Origin: Methanomassiliicoccales archaeon
GTDB taxonomy: Archaea > Thermoplasmatota > Thermoplasmata > Methanomassiliicoccales > UBA472
Assembly: GCA_026394395.1 (NCBI GenBank)
Contig: JAPKYK010000004.1
Location: forward strand, 1 to 44,541
DNA: 44,541 bases
Direction: 5' to 3'
Shown: one piece after another, positions 33,261 to 40,778 of the stretch
Numbering within the stretch: position 1 is the stretch's first letter
How the letters are laid out: every line of letters starts with the position of its first letter
Made by a program: the position numbers and the translations under genes
The notes under the pieces: generated by a model
Database searches by the model: none
Told to the model about the DNA's origin: nothing
Seen by the model: only the letters and a program-made list of their open reading frames with translations

Positions 33261-34151
33261 ATGACCGATTTCGATGTTATGATCATAGGCGCCGGACCGG
33301 CCGGGCTCCAGGCCGCCATCCACGCTTCCCGGAAGAAGATCAAGGTCTGTGTGCTGGGCAAGGTCGGCGGCAGCGCTTTGGACCGGGCTGAGATCGAGAA
33401 CTACTTCGGCGTCCGGTCAATGAAGGGCAAGGAGATGCTGGAACTCGGGGCGAGGTCGGCCCGGAAGTTCGGCGCAATTCTTCTGGAGGAGGACCTGCTG
33501 ACCATCGAGATGATGGACGAGGGGTTCAAAGTAAAGACCGAATCCCTCAAGGAGCTCACGTCCAAGGCCCTTATACTGGCCTCCGGGATATCCCGAAAAA
33601 AACTTAATGTGGAGGGAGAGAAGGAGTACCATGGGCTGGGGGTAAGCTACTGCGCCACCTGCGACTGCAACTTCTTCAAGAAGAAGACGGTGGCCGTCCT
33701 CGGCGACGCCAGCATGGCAGCCTCTGCCGCCCTGCTCCTGAGAGAGTACGCCGCCAAGGTCTACTGGGTGGCCAAGGAGTTCAAGGCCTCCCCCGAGCTG
33801 ATGGAGAGGGTCAAGGGCACCGACATCGAGATGGTCAAGGCCTGGCCCACCAAGATACACGGGGAGAATGTGGTCAAAGGGATGCTGCTGGACGACGGAC
33901 GAGACCTGGTATTGGACGGGGTGTTCATCGAGCTAGGGGCTAAGGGCGTGGCCAACCTGGCCATGGAAGTGAACATCTTCCCGGACGAGAACGGATACAT
34001 CGCCGTAGATCGTTCCTGCGCCACCGGCACCCCGGGGGTCTTCGCCTGCGGTGACGTCACCGGGCTGCCCTGGCAGCTGGCCAAGGCCGTGGGAGAGGGA
34101 TGCGTGGCCGGGCTGGCCGCGGCCAGCTACGTGAAGAAGGAAAAGGAGTGA
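33261..34151 (+). CDS. Thioredoxin-reductase-like flavoprotein
   Basis: The 296-residue protein has the FAD site GAGPAGL (10-16), the redox pair CATC (131-134) and the second FAD site CGDVTGLPWQLAKAVGEG. The NAD(P)H region reads VLGDASMAAS rather than the canonical GGGxSA, so cofactor use may be unusual, possibly ferredoxin or F420 dependent as in some methanogen reductases. Length is slightly short for TrxB. It follows thioredoxin by 59 bp and is 4 bp before a regulator. Confidence 0.85.
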   Translation: MTDFDVMIIGAGPAGLQAAIHASRKKIKVCVLGKVGGSALDRAEIENYFGVRSMKGKEMLELGARSARKFGAILLEEDLLTIEMMDEGFKVKTESLKELTSKALILASGISRKKLNVEGEKEYHGLGVSYCATCDCNFFKKKTVAVLGDASMAASAALLLREYAAKVYWVAKEFKASPELMERVKGTDIEMVKAWPTKIHGENVVKGMLLDDGRDLVLDGVFIELGAKGVANLAMEVNIFPDENGYIAVDRSCATGTPGVFACGDVTGLPWQLAKAVGEGCVAGLAAASYVKKEKE

Positions 34152-34155
34152 GATC

Positions 34156-34677
34156 ATGAGCATGATCGAAGAGCTGATGTCCGGCATACTCCGCAGTGAG
34201 GAGGGCTTCCGTGAGGCGCTGCGCAAAATACTGGACGAGGAGCTAAAGATATCAGTACCTGAATTCTGTGAGAGCACCGGGCTCTCCACCAGCACCATCT
34301 ACAAGATCCTTCAGGAGCAGCGAGAACCGAACCTGCGCACCGTCCGCGCGGTCATCAAGGGCGTGCGGAAGCTGGATGCGAACCCTGGCGGGGAGTTCAT
34401 CGCTGTCATCGCCTCCCGGCCGGTCCTGAACAAGATCGAGGAGCGGCTAATGAGGGTGGGAGACCGCAACGTCCGGGTGAAGGAGTACCCGGCCAGCACC
34501 ATGGAGGACGCCATCATCGCCGCGGTCAAGGCGGAGAGGGACGGGGCGTTGGCCATGGTCTGCGCGCCGATCATCGCACCGACCGTTGAACAGATCGTGA
34601 GGATACCGGTTTCGGTGGTCGTGCCCAAGGACAGCATGGTGCGGGCCATCGAGATCGCCGCTTCCAAAGTGCTCTGA
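34156..34677 (+). CDS. HTH regulator with C-terminal sensor-like domain
   Basis: The 173-residue protein has an XRE-type HTH (ISVPEFCESTGLSTSTIYKILQEQREP, about residues 34-60). A C-terminal alpha/beta domain follows (RVKEYPASTMEDAIIAAVKAERDGALAMVCAPIIAPTVEQ). This fused layout is known from methanogen regulators of unassigned function. It begins 4 bp after the flavoprotein gene and may respond to redox state together with it. It converges on the ABC importer operon. Confidence 0.75.
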   Translation: MSMIEELMSGILRSEEGFREALRKILDEELKISVPEFCESTGLSTSTIYKILQEQREPNLRTVRAVIKGVRKLDANPGGEFIAVIASRPVLNKIEERLMRVGDRNVRVKEYPASTMEDAIIAAVKAERDGALAMVCAPIIAPTVEQIVRIPVSVVVPKDSMVRAIEIAASKVL

Positions 34678-35436
34678 TCATTCGTCGATCTTGACCATGC
34701 TCTCCAACTGGGCCAGGATCTGCTTGCGCAGGGCGGCGAACTCCGGGGAGGCGCGGTCCCGCGGCCTCTCCCACGTTATCTCGTAGATCTGCCCGATGCT
34801 GCTCGGCCGCGCGGTCATCACCACGATGCGGTCCGCTAGGAAGAGGGCTTCATCCACGGAATGGGTGATGAACACCACCGTTTTCTTAGTCTCGCTCCAG
34901 ATGCGTAAAAGCTCCTTCTGCATGAGGTTGCGCGTCTGAGCATCCAAAGCGCCGAAGGGCTCGTCCATCAACAGTATCGCCGGCTCGTTGGCCAAGGCGC
35001 GGGCGATGCCCACCCTCTGCTTCATGCCCCCCGATAATTGATAGGGATGATAGTCCTCGAAGCCCTTCAACCCCACCAGATCGATGTACTTCTGTGCGCG
35101 CCCGCGGCGCTCCTCGAGGGGAACACCCTTAAGTTCCAACCCGAACTCCACGTTGCGGCGCACCATCCTCCAAGGGAACAGGGCGAACTCCTGAAACACC
35201 ATGCCCCGGTCGGAACCCGGTCCGGAAATCTCCTGCCCATTGAGCAGTATCTGGCCGGAGCTCTGTGTCTCCAGCCCAGCGATGATGCGCAGGATGGTGG
35301 TCTTGCCACAACCGGAGGGGCCGAGTATGCAAACGAACTCCCCCTCCTTCACGGAAAGGTCGAAGTCGGCTATGGCCACCATTTCCCCTTTCTTCTGGGG
35401 GAAGGCCTTCTTGAGGTCCTTTATCTCCAGTATCAT
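34678..35436 (-). CDS. Nitrate/sulfonate/taurine-type ABC importer ATPase
   Basis: The 252-residue ATPase has Walker A GPSGCGKT (39-46), signature LSGGMKQR, Walker [13 protein letters not shown] and the switch HSVDEA, as in SsuB/TauB/NrtD proteins. The ATG overlaps the permease stop in ATGA. It is the last gene of a three-gene importer operon (binding protein, permease, ATPase). Confidence 0.95.
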   Translation of the reverse strand: MILEIKDLKKAFPQKKGEMVAIADFDLSVKEGEFVCILGPSGCGKTTILRIIAGLETQSSGQILLNGQEISGPGSDRGMVFQEFALFPWRMVRRNVEFGLELKGVPLEERRGRAQKYIDLVGLKGFEDYHPYQLSGGMKQRVGIARALANEPAILLMDEPFGALDAQTRNLMQKELLRIWSETKKTVVFITHSVDEALFLADRIVVMTARPSSIGQIYEITWERPRDRASPEFAALRKQILAQLESMVKIDE

Positions 35437-36254
35437 CGTACTCCCATCCTCTTGTTAATGGCGTTCTCAAGGTATTGCATGATGCCAGTGGTCATGAGGC
35501 CGAGTATGGCGATTACGATAATACCGGCAAACATCTTGTCGTACATCCCTACGGTTACCTGCAAAGCAATATAATATCCGACTCCGCCACCAGAGACGCT
35601 GACCATTTCTGCAGCCACTATACACATCCAGCCAATTCCCATTCCTATCCTGATGCCGGTCATTAGAAATGGGATAGTATAAGGGAAAATGACTTTAGTG
35701 AACATCTGAACGCGTGAAGCGCCTTGAGTGCGCGCAGCATCTAGTAGTATCGGATCCACACTCTTGACACCGAAATAGATATTTGAGATCAAAGGAAACA
35801 GAACACCAATGAAGATGACCATTACTGGTCCCCAAAATATGAGGAACACGGCCAGGAAGAAAGGCACCCAGGCGATAGGCGGAATGGGTCGGAACACCTC
35901 GACCACTGGTTTTGCGAACAGATTGAACATTTTAGAGAAACCCATCAACAAGCCAAGTGGCACTGCGACGACGAGGGCCAACAAGAATCCTAATATGAAT
36001 CTCTTCAGCGATGCGTACACGTTCTGCCACATAGTAACGCCAAGGTTGGGGTCCTTGTGAGTGAACGACTTTATCAAGGCATCAAAGACCTCAGGAGGCG
36101 TAGGCAGATAAACCTGGTTCCACCAAAGGGATATGCCCCACCAGGTCAGCATGAACATGGTGAGCGAGATGAGGACGATCACTGAGCTTTTAATCAGGGG
36201 CTTAGTTAGTAGCTCCTTGATCTTATCCAGACGGTTGATCTCTCCCTCTGCCAT
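35433..36254 (-). CDS. Nitrate/sulfonate/taurine-type ABC importer permease
   Basis: From ATG 36254 (GAGGA upstream) the product is 273 residues with six helices. The cytoplasmic EAA-type loop includes [24 protein letters not shown], typical of SsuC/Tau[23 protein letters not shown] is a family signature. It sits between the binding protein and ATPase genes. The imported compound is not evident; sulfonates, taurine, nitrate and thiamine precursors all use this family. Confidence 0.9.
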   Translation of the reverse strand: MAEGEINRLDKIKELLTKPLIKSSVIVLISLTMFMLTWWGISLWWNQVYLPTPPEVFDALIKSFTHKDPNLGVTMWQNVYASLKRFILGFLLALVVAVPLGLLMGFSKMFNLFAKPVVEVFRPIPPIAWVPFFLAVFLIFWGPVMVIFIGVLFPLISNIYFGVKSVDPILLDAARTQGASRVQMFTKVIFPYTIPFLMTGIRIGMGIGWMCIVAAEMVSVSGGGVGYYIALQVTVGMYDKMFAGIIVIAILGLMTTGIMQYLENAINKRMGVR

Positions 36255-36301
36255 GCCGTTCCTCAAACTGATAAATAAATAAAAAGGTTTGCTGAAGGGG
36301 T

Positions 36302-37429
36302 TTAAGTGCCAACCAACTTCAGGGTGAACCCATATTCCTCACAGAAGGCTAGCAGCCACAGGTGCTGGATGGAGCCAGGACCAGGCGTGGCGATGGTCTT
36401 CCCATCAAGGTCACCGATGCTCTGGATGTCACTATTGACAATCAGCGCAGACCCCTCCGTGTTCACCTGAGCCACTATCCTGATATCACTGTTGTCCGTG
36501 TTGACGTTCAGGTACTTCACGATGGCTGGTGGAGAACCCAGGTATCCCATATCGATGATGCCAGTATCATAGGCCGTCATGACGGCTGGACCGTTTGCAT
36601 AGACAGTTCCGACGATATCGACGCCCCACTGGGTGAACAAGCTCTTGCCCTCATAGGCGGTGCCTTCCCACATGGTGACATTTGATGCCACCACGCGCGC
36701 GTACTGGTGCAGGTCTCCGTTCAGGTATCCAAGCTTCACGGTACCAACGGTCGAATTCACCTTGGTTAGGGTTCCGGACATTGCAAGGGTTATGTAGGTA
36801 TCGTTGACGAAAGTGTCGACGAAGTCCTCAACATCCATATACCCACGGGCGGTAACGGCCGCACTCGTTGTCTGCTCCAGGCTAATGAACTCATTCGTGA
36901 AATTCACCAAGTAGCTCTTCAACTCATCCGTGAGATTATAGAGCAAATTGATATTCTCCATTGATGCAGCCACAACGGTAGTGTTCCTGCCGCTGAACGA
37001 CGCACCCATCTCCAGGAACATGGTGTAGTTCGTAGGATTGCTGGTCTTGTTCTCTATAGTGGAGATGATCCACTCGCTTGCCTCGATGTGCGCGGCGAGG
37101 ACCCTGGCCACGAGCTCAGGATGGGCTTCGGCAAATTCAGTGTTCGCTGTAACGACGCAACACGGATGATTGTTCCATCCTTCAAGGTCGCCGGTCTGCA
37201 TCAAGGCATGGGCGGTGCCGGAAAGTATGGAATCAGAACAATACGGTTCCCAGCTCACCCCACCATCGACCGTTCCAGCGGTAATATAGCTCTTCTGGTC
37301 TACTGGTGCTACTTGCATCCAATATATTGTCTTCTCATTATCGCCCCCTCCCATCATGGTGATGCCAACAGCCCCCACCACGATTATGGCGACAACGATG
37401 ATTGCAATTATCGCGATTTTTTTATCCAT
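36302..37429 (-). CDS. NMT1/SsuA-type solute-binding protein, apparently circularly permuted
   Basis: The 375-residue protein has an N-terminal membrane anchor (residues 6-28, no lipobox). Residues about 35-110 match what is normally the second lobe: VAPVDQKSYITAGTVDGGVSWEPY, NNHPCCVVTANTEFAEAHPELVARV. Residues about 228-375 match the normal N-terminal lobe: GYLNGDLHQYARVVA, MTAYDTGIIDMGYLGSPPAI, IQSIGDLDGKTIATPGPGS. The chain ends at the point where the inter-lobe crossover usually starts. Lobe order is thus reversed, as expected for a circular permutation. It should deliver an anionic or heterocyclic solute to the permease encoded next. Confidence 0.85.
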   Translation of the reverse strand: MDKKIAIIAIIVVAIIVVGAVGITMMGGGDNEKTIYWMQVAPVDQKSYITAGTVDGGVSWEPYCSDSILSGTAHALMQTGDLEGWNNHPCCVVTANTEFAEAHPELVARVLAAHIEASEWIISTIENKTSNPTNYTMFLEMGASFSGRNTTVVAASMENINLLYNLTDELKSYLVNFTNEFISLEQTTSAAVTARGYMDVEDFVDTFVNDTYITLAMSGTLTKVNSTVGTVKLGYLNGDLHQYARVVASNVTMWEGTAYEGKSLFTQWGVDIVGTVYANGPAVMTAYDTGIIDMGYLGSPPAIVKYLNVNTDNSDIRIVAQVNTEGSALIVNSDIQSIGDLDGKTIATPGPGSIQHLWLLAFCEEYGFTLKLVGT

Positions 37430-37503
37430 CTGATAATCACCTAAGGGTTTTACATCTGCCGTTAATATTTAGCATTTTTGTCTAATAAGGAAAAATTAAA
37501 CCC

Positions 37504-37515
37504 AATTGTACAATT
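37504..37515. promoter_or_regulatory. 12-bp palindrome in the divergent promoter region
   Basis: AATTGTACAATT is a perfect palindrome between the importer operon (minus) and the wHTH gene at 37673 (plus). TATA-like CTAAATATTA (minus, about 37468-37478) and TTCTTAATATTC (plus, about 37632) flank it. It may be the site for the neighbouring regulator. Confidence 0.45.
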
Positions 37516-37672
37516 ATCGATATATTTTGTCTAAGTGTACCCCGTTAAGCCAACCCCCGTTAAAACATTCTGGTCCATAACTATTGTTTATAGGGTCGGT
37601 TATGTAACTAATTAATGAAGGATGTTTACAAATTCTTAATATTCCGAGCATCTTAGAGGTACACGCGATAAT

Positions 37673-38122
37673 ATGTTTGAACTGAACGTCGTGAGCAACA
37701 CTCCGCTGACCCCAGTGGAGGACCTCAGGGACGCCTCCCTGCAATTCCTGAAACAGATCGGATACATATCCAAGGGATACGACCCCAAGACCGACGTCAA
37801 CAACATCCAAGAGAGCATCCCCTACCGGTTATTCACCGAATGCTTCCTGGGCAACCTGAACCGGGTGTGGGCCGTGGAGGAGCTGGCCGCGCACCTGGAC
37901 ACCACCAAGCCCACGATCTACCGTCACCTTAACAAGCTCAAGGCCATCGACGTGCTGGAGGATGTCTCCATCGAGATCAACGGGCAGAAGAAGAAGGGCT
38001 ACCGTATCCGCTACGGCGATCTGGGCAAGGCCTGGAACTTCACCGAATCGAACGTGACGCTGGCCATGGAATCGTACCGCAAGACCGTGGAGCACCTGCA
38101 ACGCCTGGCCAAGGGGGATTGA
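37673..38122 (+). CDS. Winged-helix regulator divergent from the importer
   Basis: The 149-residue protein has a central wHTH (NRVWAVEELAAHLDTTKPTIYRHLNKLKAIDVLED) with a lysine-rich wing (QKKKGYRI). An N-terminal helical segment and a C-terminal helix (VTLAMESYRKTVEHLQRLAK) suggest dimerisation. It is divergent from the ABC importer and could control it. The small gene at 38125 follows directly. Confidence 0.75.
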   Translation: MFELNVVSNTPLTPVEDLRDASLQFLKQIGYISKGYDPKTDVNNIQESIPYRLFTECFLGNLNRVWAVEELAAHLDTTKPTIYRHLNKLKAIDVLEDVSIEINGQKKKGYRIRYGDLGKAWNFTESNVTLAMESYRKTVEHLQRLAKGD

Positions 38123-38124
38123 GC

Positions 38125-38385
38125 ATGGACGAGAAGTACCCGACAAAGCTCACCAAGGGCTCCATGTACCGCTTGGTATTGTCTGTTGGTGGAGGGGGCA
38201 CGCTGGAGATAATAGGCGAGTTCGTCGGCTACCTGCAATATGGCAGCGACGTGGCCCTGAACATCCGCCTGGAAGGCGGGGTGCTCAGGGTGATCCCCTC
38301 GCGTTCCGTTCTGTACCTGGACATCCTCGACTCCAAGGAGGAAAAGGATGAGCGCCCCAAGGAGAACGGGGTATATTTCGGTTGA
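38125..38385 (+). CDS. Small Sm-like/beta-barrel protein of unknown function
   Basis: The 86-residue protein is beta-rich: RLVLSVGGGGTLEIIGEFVGYLQYGSD, then ALNIRLEGGVLRVIPSRSVLYLDIL. This recalls a small SH3/Sm-type barrel with a charged C-terminal tail. It begins 2 bp after the preceding regulator stop, so the two are co-transcribed. The family is not confirmed. Confidence 0.6.
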   Translation: MDEKYPTKLTKGSMYRLVLSVGGGGTLEIIGEFVGYLQYGSDVALNIRLEGGVLRVIPSRSVLYLDILDSKEEKDERPKENGVYFG

Positions 38386-38416
38386 TCCTACCATATTATC
38401 CAGAACGTGATTCAGA

Positions 38417-39967
38417 ATGGACCGCCGCCAGGAATACCACCAGCATCTCATCCGCCTGCTCCTATCGGGCGAGATAGGGAACAAGGATGAGTTGCAGCGG
38501 CGCAAGGTCAAGTTCAGCGGAGAGTACGGGTTGGGAGAGGTCCCCAAGAACTCGGAGACCCTGGCCCTGGTCCCCCCGGAGAACCTCGCCCAGGTGAGGG
38601 ATATACTGCGGCGCAAGCCAGTGAGGACGCTTAGCGGCGTCGCCGTCGTGGCCGTGATGACCTCGCCAGCTCCCTGCCCCCACGGCAAATGCACCTACTG
38701 CCCCGGAGGAGTGGACAACAATTCCCCGCAGTCCTACACCGGAAAGGAACCGGCGGCCCGCCGGGCGGCCGACAACGAGTTCGACCCTTACCGTCAGGTA
38801 CGGTCGCGCATCGGGCAGCTGGAGGCCATAGGCCACCACACCGACAAGGTCGACCTCATCATCATGGGCGGGACCTTCACCTCCCGTCCGGCGGAATATC
38901 AGGAATGGTTCGTCCACCGCTGCTTCGAGGCCTTCAACGACCGGGAGTCTGCCAGCCTGGAGGAGGCCCACCAGCTGAACGAGGGCGCCGAGCGCCGGGT
39001 GATCGGAATGACCGTAGAGACCCGGCCGGACGCCCTGACCTTGGACGTCGCCAGGGAGTGCATGCGCCTGGGCACCACCCGGGTGGAGCTGGGCGTGCAG
39101 ATACTGGACGACGACATCCTGAGGGCGGTGAACCGCGGGCATGGGGTGAAGGAGGTGGCCGAGGCCACCCGGACCGCTCGGGACCTGGGGCTCAAGGTCT
39201 GCTATCACATCATGCCCGGCCTTCCCGGCTCCAGCCCGGAGAAGGACGTGGCATCGTTCCGGCAGATGTTCGACGACCCCCGCTTCCGGCCGGACATGAT
39301 CAAGATATACCCCACCCTGGTGGTCAAGGGCACCAAGCTGTACGAGTCCTGGCTGCGGGGGGAGTACGAGCCATACGACACCGCCAAGGCGGTAGAGGTG
39401 ATTGCCGAGATGAAGAAGCTGGTGCCGGAGTACGTCCGCATCCAGAGAATACAGCGCGACATCCCGGTGCCGCTGATCGAGGCCGGGGTGGACAAGGGAC
39501 ACCTGCGGGAGCTGGTGCAGGAACGGTTGCGTTCGCAGGGCCAGAGATGCCAGTGCATCCGCTGCCGGGAGGTCGGGCTGCTGGGCATAAGTGAGCATTC
39601 CCCTGACGACCTCATCCCCCGCACGGTAGGCTACGAGGCCTCCGGGGGGCGGGAGGAGTTCATCTCGTTGGTGCTGGAGAACAACGCCCTGGTCGGGTAC
39701 GCCCGGCTGCGGATGCCCCCGGGGGACACCGCGATCATCCGGGAGCTGAAGGTCTTCGGCCGTATGGCCAGGATAGGCGACGGGGAGGGGGAGTGGCAGC
39801 ACCGCGGCATCGGTCACCGGCTTCTTGGCATGGCCGAGGGATCCGCGGCCCAGGCCGGTTACGACAGCGTCAAGGTCACCAGCGGAGTGGGCGCCCGGGG
39901 ATACTATGCCTCGCTCGGATATGAGAGGGCGTTGCCACACATGAGGAAATGGCTTGGCGGCAAATGA
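38417..39967 (+). CDS. elp3: Elp3: tRNA U34 carboxymethyltransferase (radical SAM/GNAT)
   Basis: The 516-residue protein has the Elp3 radical SAM cluster motif C-x4-C-x2-C (Cys87, Cys92, Cys95 in CPHGKCTYC). The family sequence ETRPDALT and a PGLPGS loop follow, then a cysteine-containing region (CQCIRCREVG). The C-terminal GNAT domain (ELKVFGRMARIGDGEGEWQHRGIGHRLL) is complete. It makes 5-carboxymethyluridine at the tRNA wobble base using acetyl-CoA and SAM. Length is typical for archaea. It stands alone upstream of the zinc-ribbon/TPR pair. Confidence 0.97.
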   Translation: MDRRQEYHQHLIRLLLSGEIGNKDELQRRKVKFSGEYGLGEVPKNSETLALVPPENLAQVRDILRRKPVRTLSGVAVVAVMTSPAPCPHGKCTYCPGGVDNNSPQSYTGKEPAARRAADNEFDPYRQVRSRIGQLEAIGHHTDKVDLIIMGGTFTSRPAEYQEWFVHRCFEAFNDRESASLEEAHQLNEGAERRVIGMTVETRPDALTLDVARECMRLGTTRVELGVQILDDDILRAVNRGHGVKEVAEATRTARDLGLKVCYHIMPGLPGSSPEKDVASFRQMFDDPRFRPDMIKIYPTLVVKGTKLYESWLRGEYEPYDTAKAVEVIAEMKKLVPEYVRIQRIQRDIPVPLIEAGVDKGHLRELVQERLRSQGQRCQCIRCREVGLLGISEHSPDDLIPRTVGYEASGGREEFISLVLENNALVGYARLRMPPGDTAIIRELKVFGRMARIGDGEGEWQHRGIGHRLLGMAEGSAAQAGYDSVKVTSGVGARGYYASLGYERALPHMRKWLGGK

Positions 39968-39998
39968 TTAATCCCAGGGCGGCCATTATCCTTTTGGG

Positions 39999-40778
39999 AT
40001 GCATATGGTCTGCACGTTCTGCGGTGCCCCGTCGTTGGAAGGGGCCATGGTCTGCGCTGCATGTTCGAAGAGGGTCAAAGAGGAGATTTATCTGCGGGAT
40101 TGGGCGATGGACCCCCGTTCGGACCTGCGCTCCCTCGGAACGCGCAGCGCCTGCCTGAGGGTCGGCCCCAGCTCTCAGGGGGAGGTCCTCCTAGGCAAAG
40201 GGACTGACCCATACCTGTTGGTGCAGAGGACCATGCAGGCCGAGGACCGCTCGCACCTGCCGACGGTGGTCGACCAATACCTGTCCGGAATGGGCCTGGG
40301 ACTGCACCTCATGGGCGACGAGCAGCTGCCAGAGCGCCCGGTGACAAAGGAGCTGGTCTCCCTGCCGCAGAGCGCGGACTTCGAAGGGGAGAGATGGGGA
40401 AGGGCGCTGCTGCGCCTCGGAAACATACTGGCCATAAGCGCCCGGGACGTCTCCCGGCTTCCCTTGGGGGACCTGGGGCGGAAAGAGGCCTTCGCTCAAA
40501 AGGCGGCTGAGGCCCTGGACCTCTACCAGAGGGCAGGAAAGGTACCCGAGGTCGAGCCGATCGCCCGGGCCAACATCGCCATGCTGAGGCACTGGGGCGG
40601 AGAGCACGAGGCGGCCTTGGACGAGCTGAGGGCGGTGGTGCCCGCCTCGGACGGGGCAAGATTGCAGCTGGCCCGGGTCCTGCTGGACCTGGGTCGGGAG
40701 GATGAGGCCGCGGACATAGTGGCCCAGACGGACGATCTGGAAGGTTCCATAGTCAGGCTCCGGAGGGGATGCCAGTGA
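39999..40778 (+). CDS. Zinc-ribbon protein with helical repeat domain
   Basis: The 259-residue protein starts with a zinc ribbon (CTFCGAPSLEGAMVCAACSKR). A middle domain without recognised motif follows (contains DPYLLVQRTMQAEDR). The C-terminus holds TPR-like helices (AIARANIAMLRHWGGEHEAAL, QLARVLLDLGREDEAADIV). An alternative start is the second Met, two codons later. It overlaps the large TPR gene by 10 bp, so the two are coupled and probably function in the same assembly. Confidence 0.65.
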   Translation: MHMVCTFCGAPSLEGAMVCAACSKRVKEEIYLRDWAMDPRSDLRSLGTRSACLRVGPSSQGEVLLGKGTDPYLLVQRTMQAEDRSHLPTVVDQYLSGMGLGLHLMGDEQLPERPVTKELVSLPQSADFEGERWGRALLRLGNILAISARDVSRLPLGDLGRKEAFAQKAAEALDLYQRAGKVPEVEPIARANIAMLRHWGGEHEAALDELRAVVPASDGARLQLARVLLDLGREDEAADIVAQTDDLEGSIVRLRRGCQ

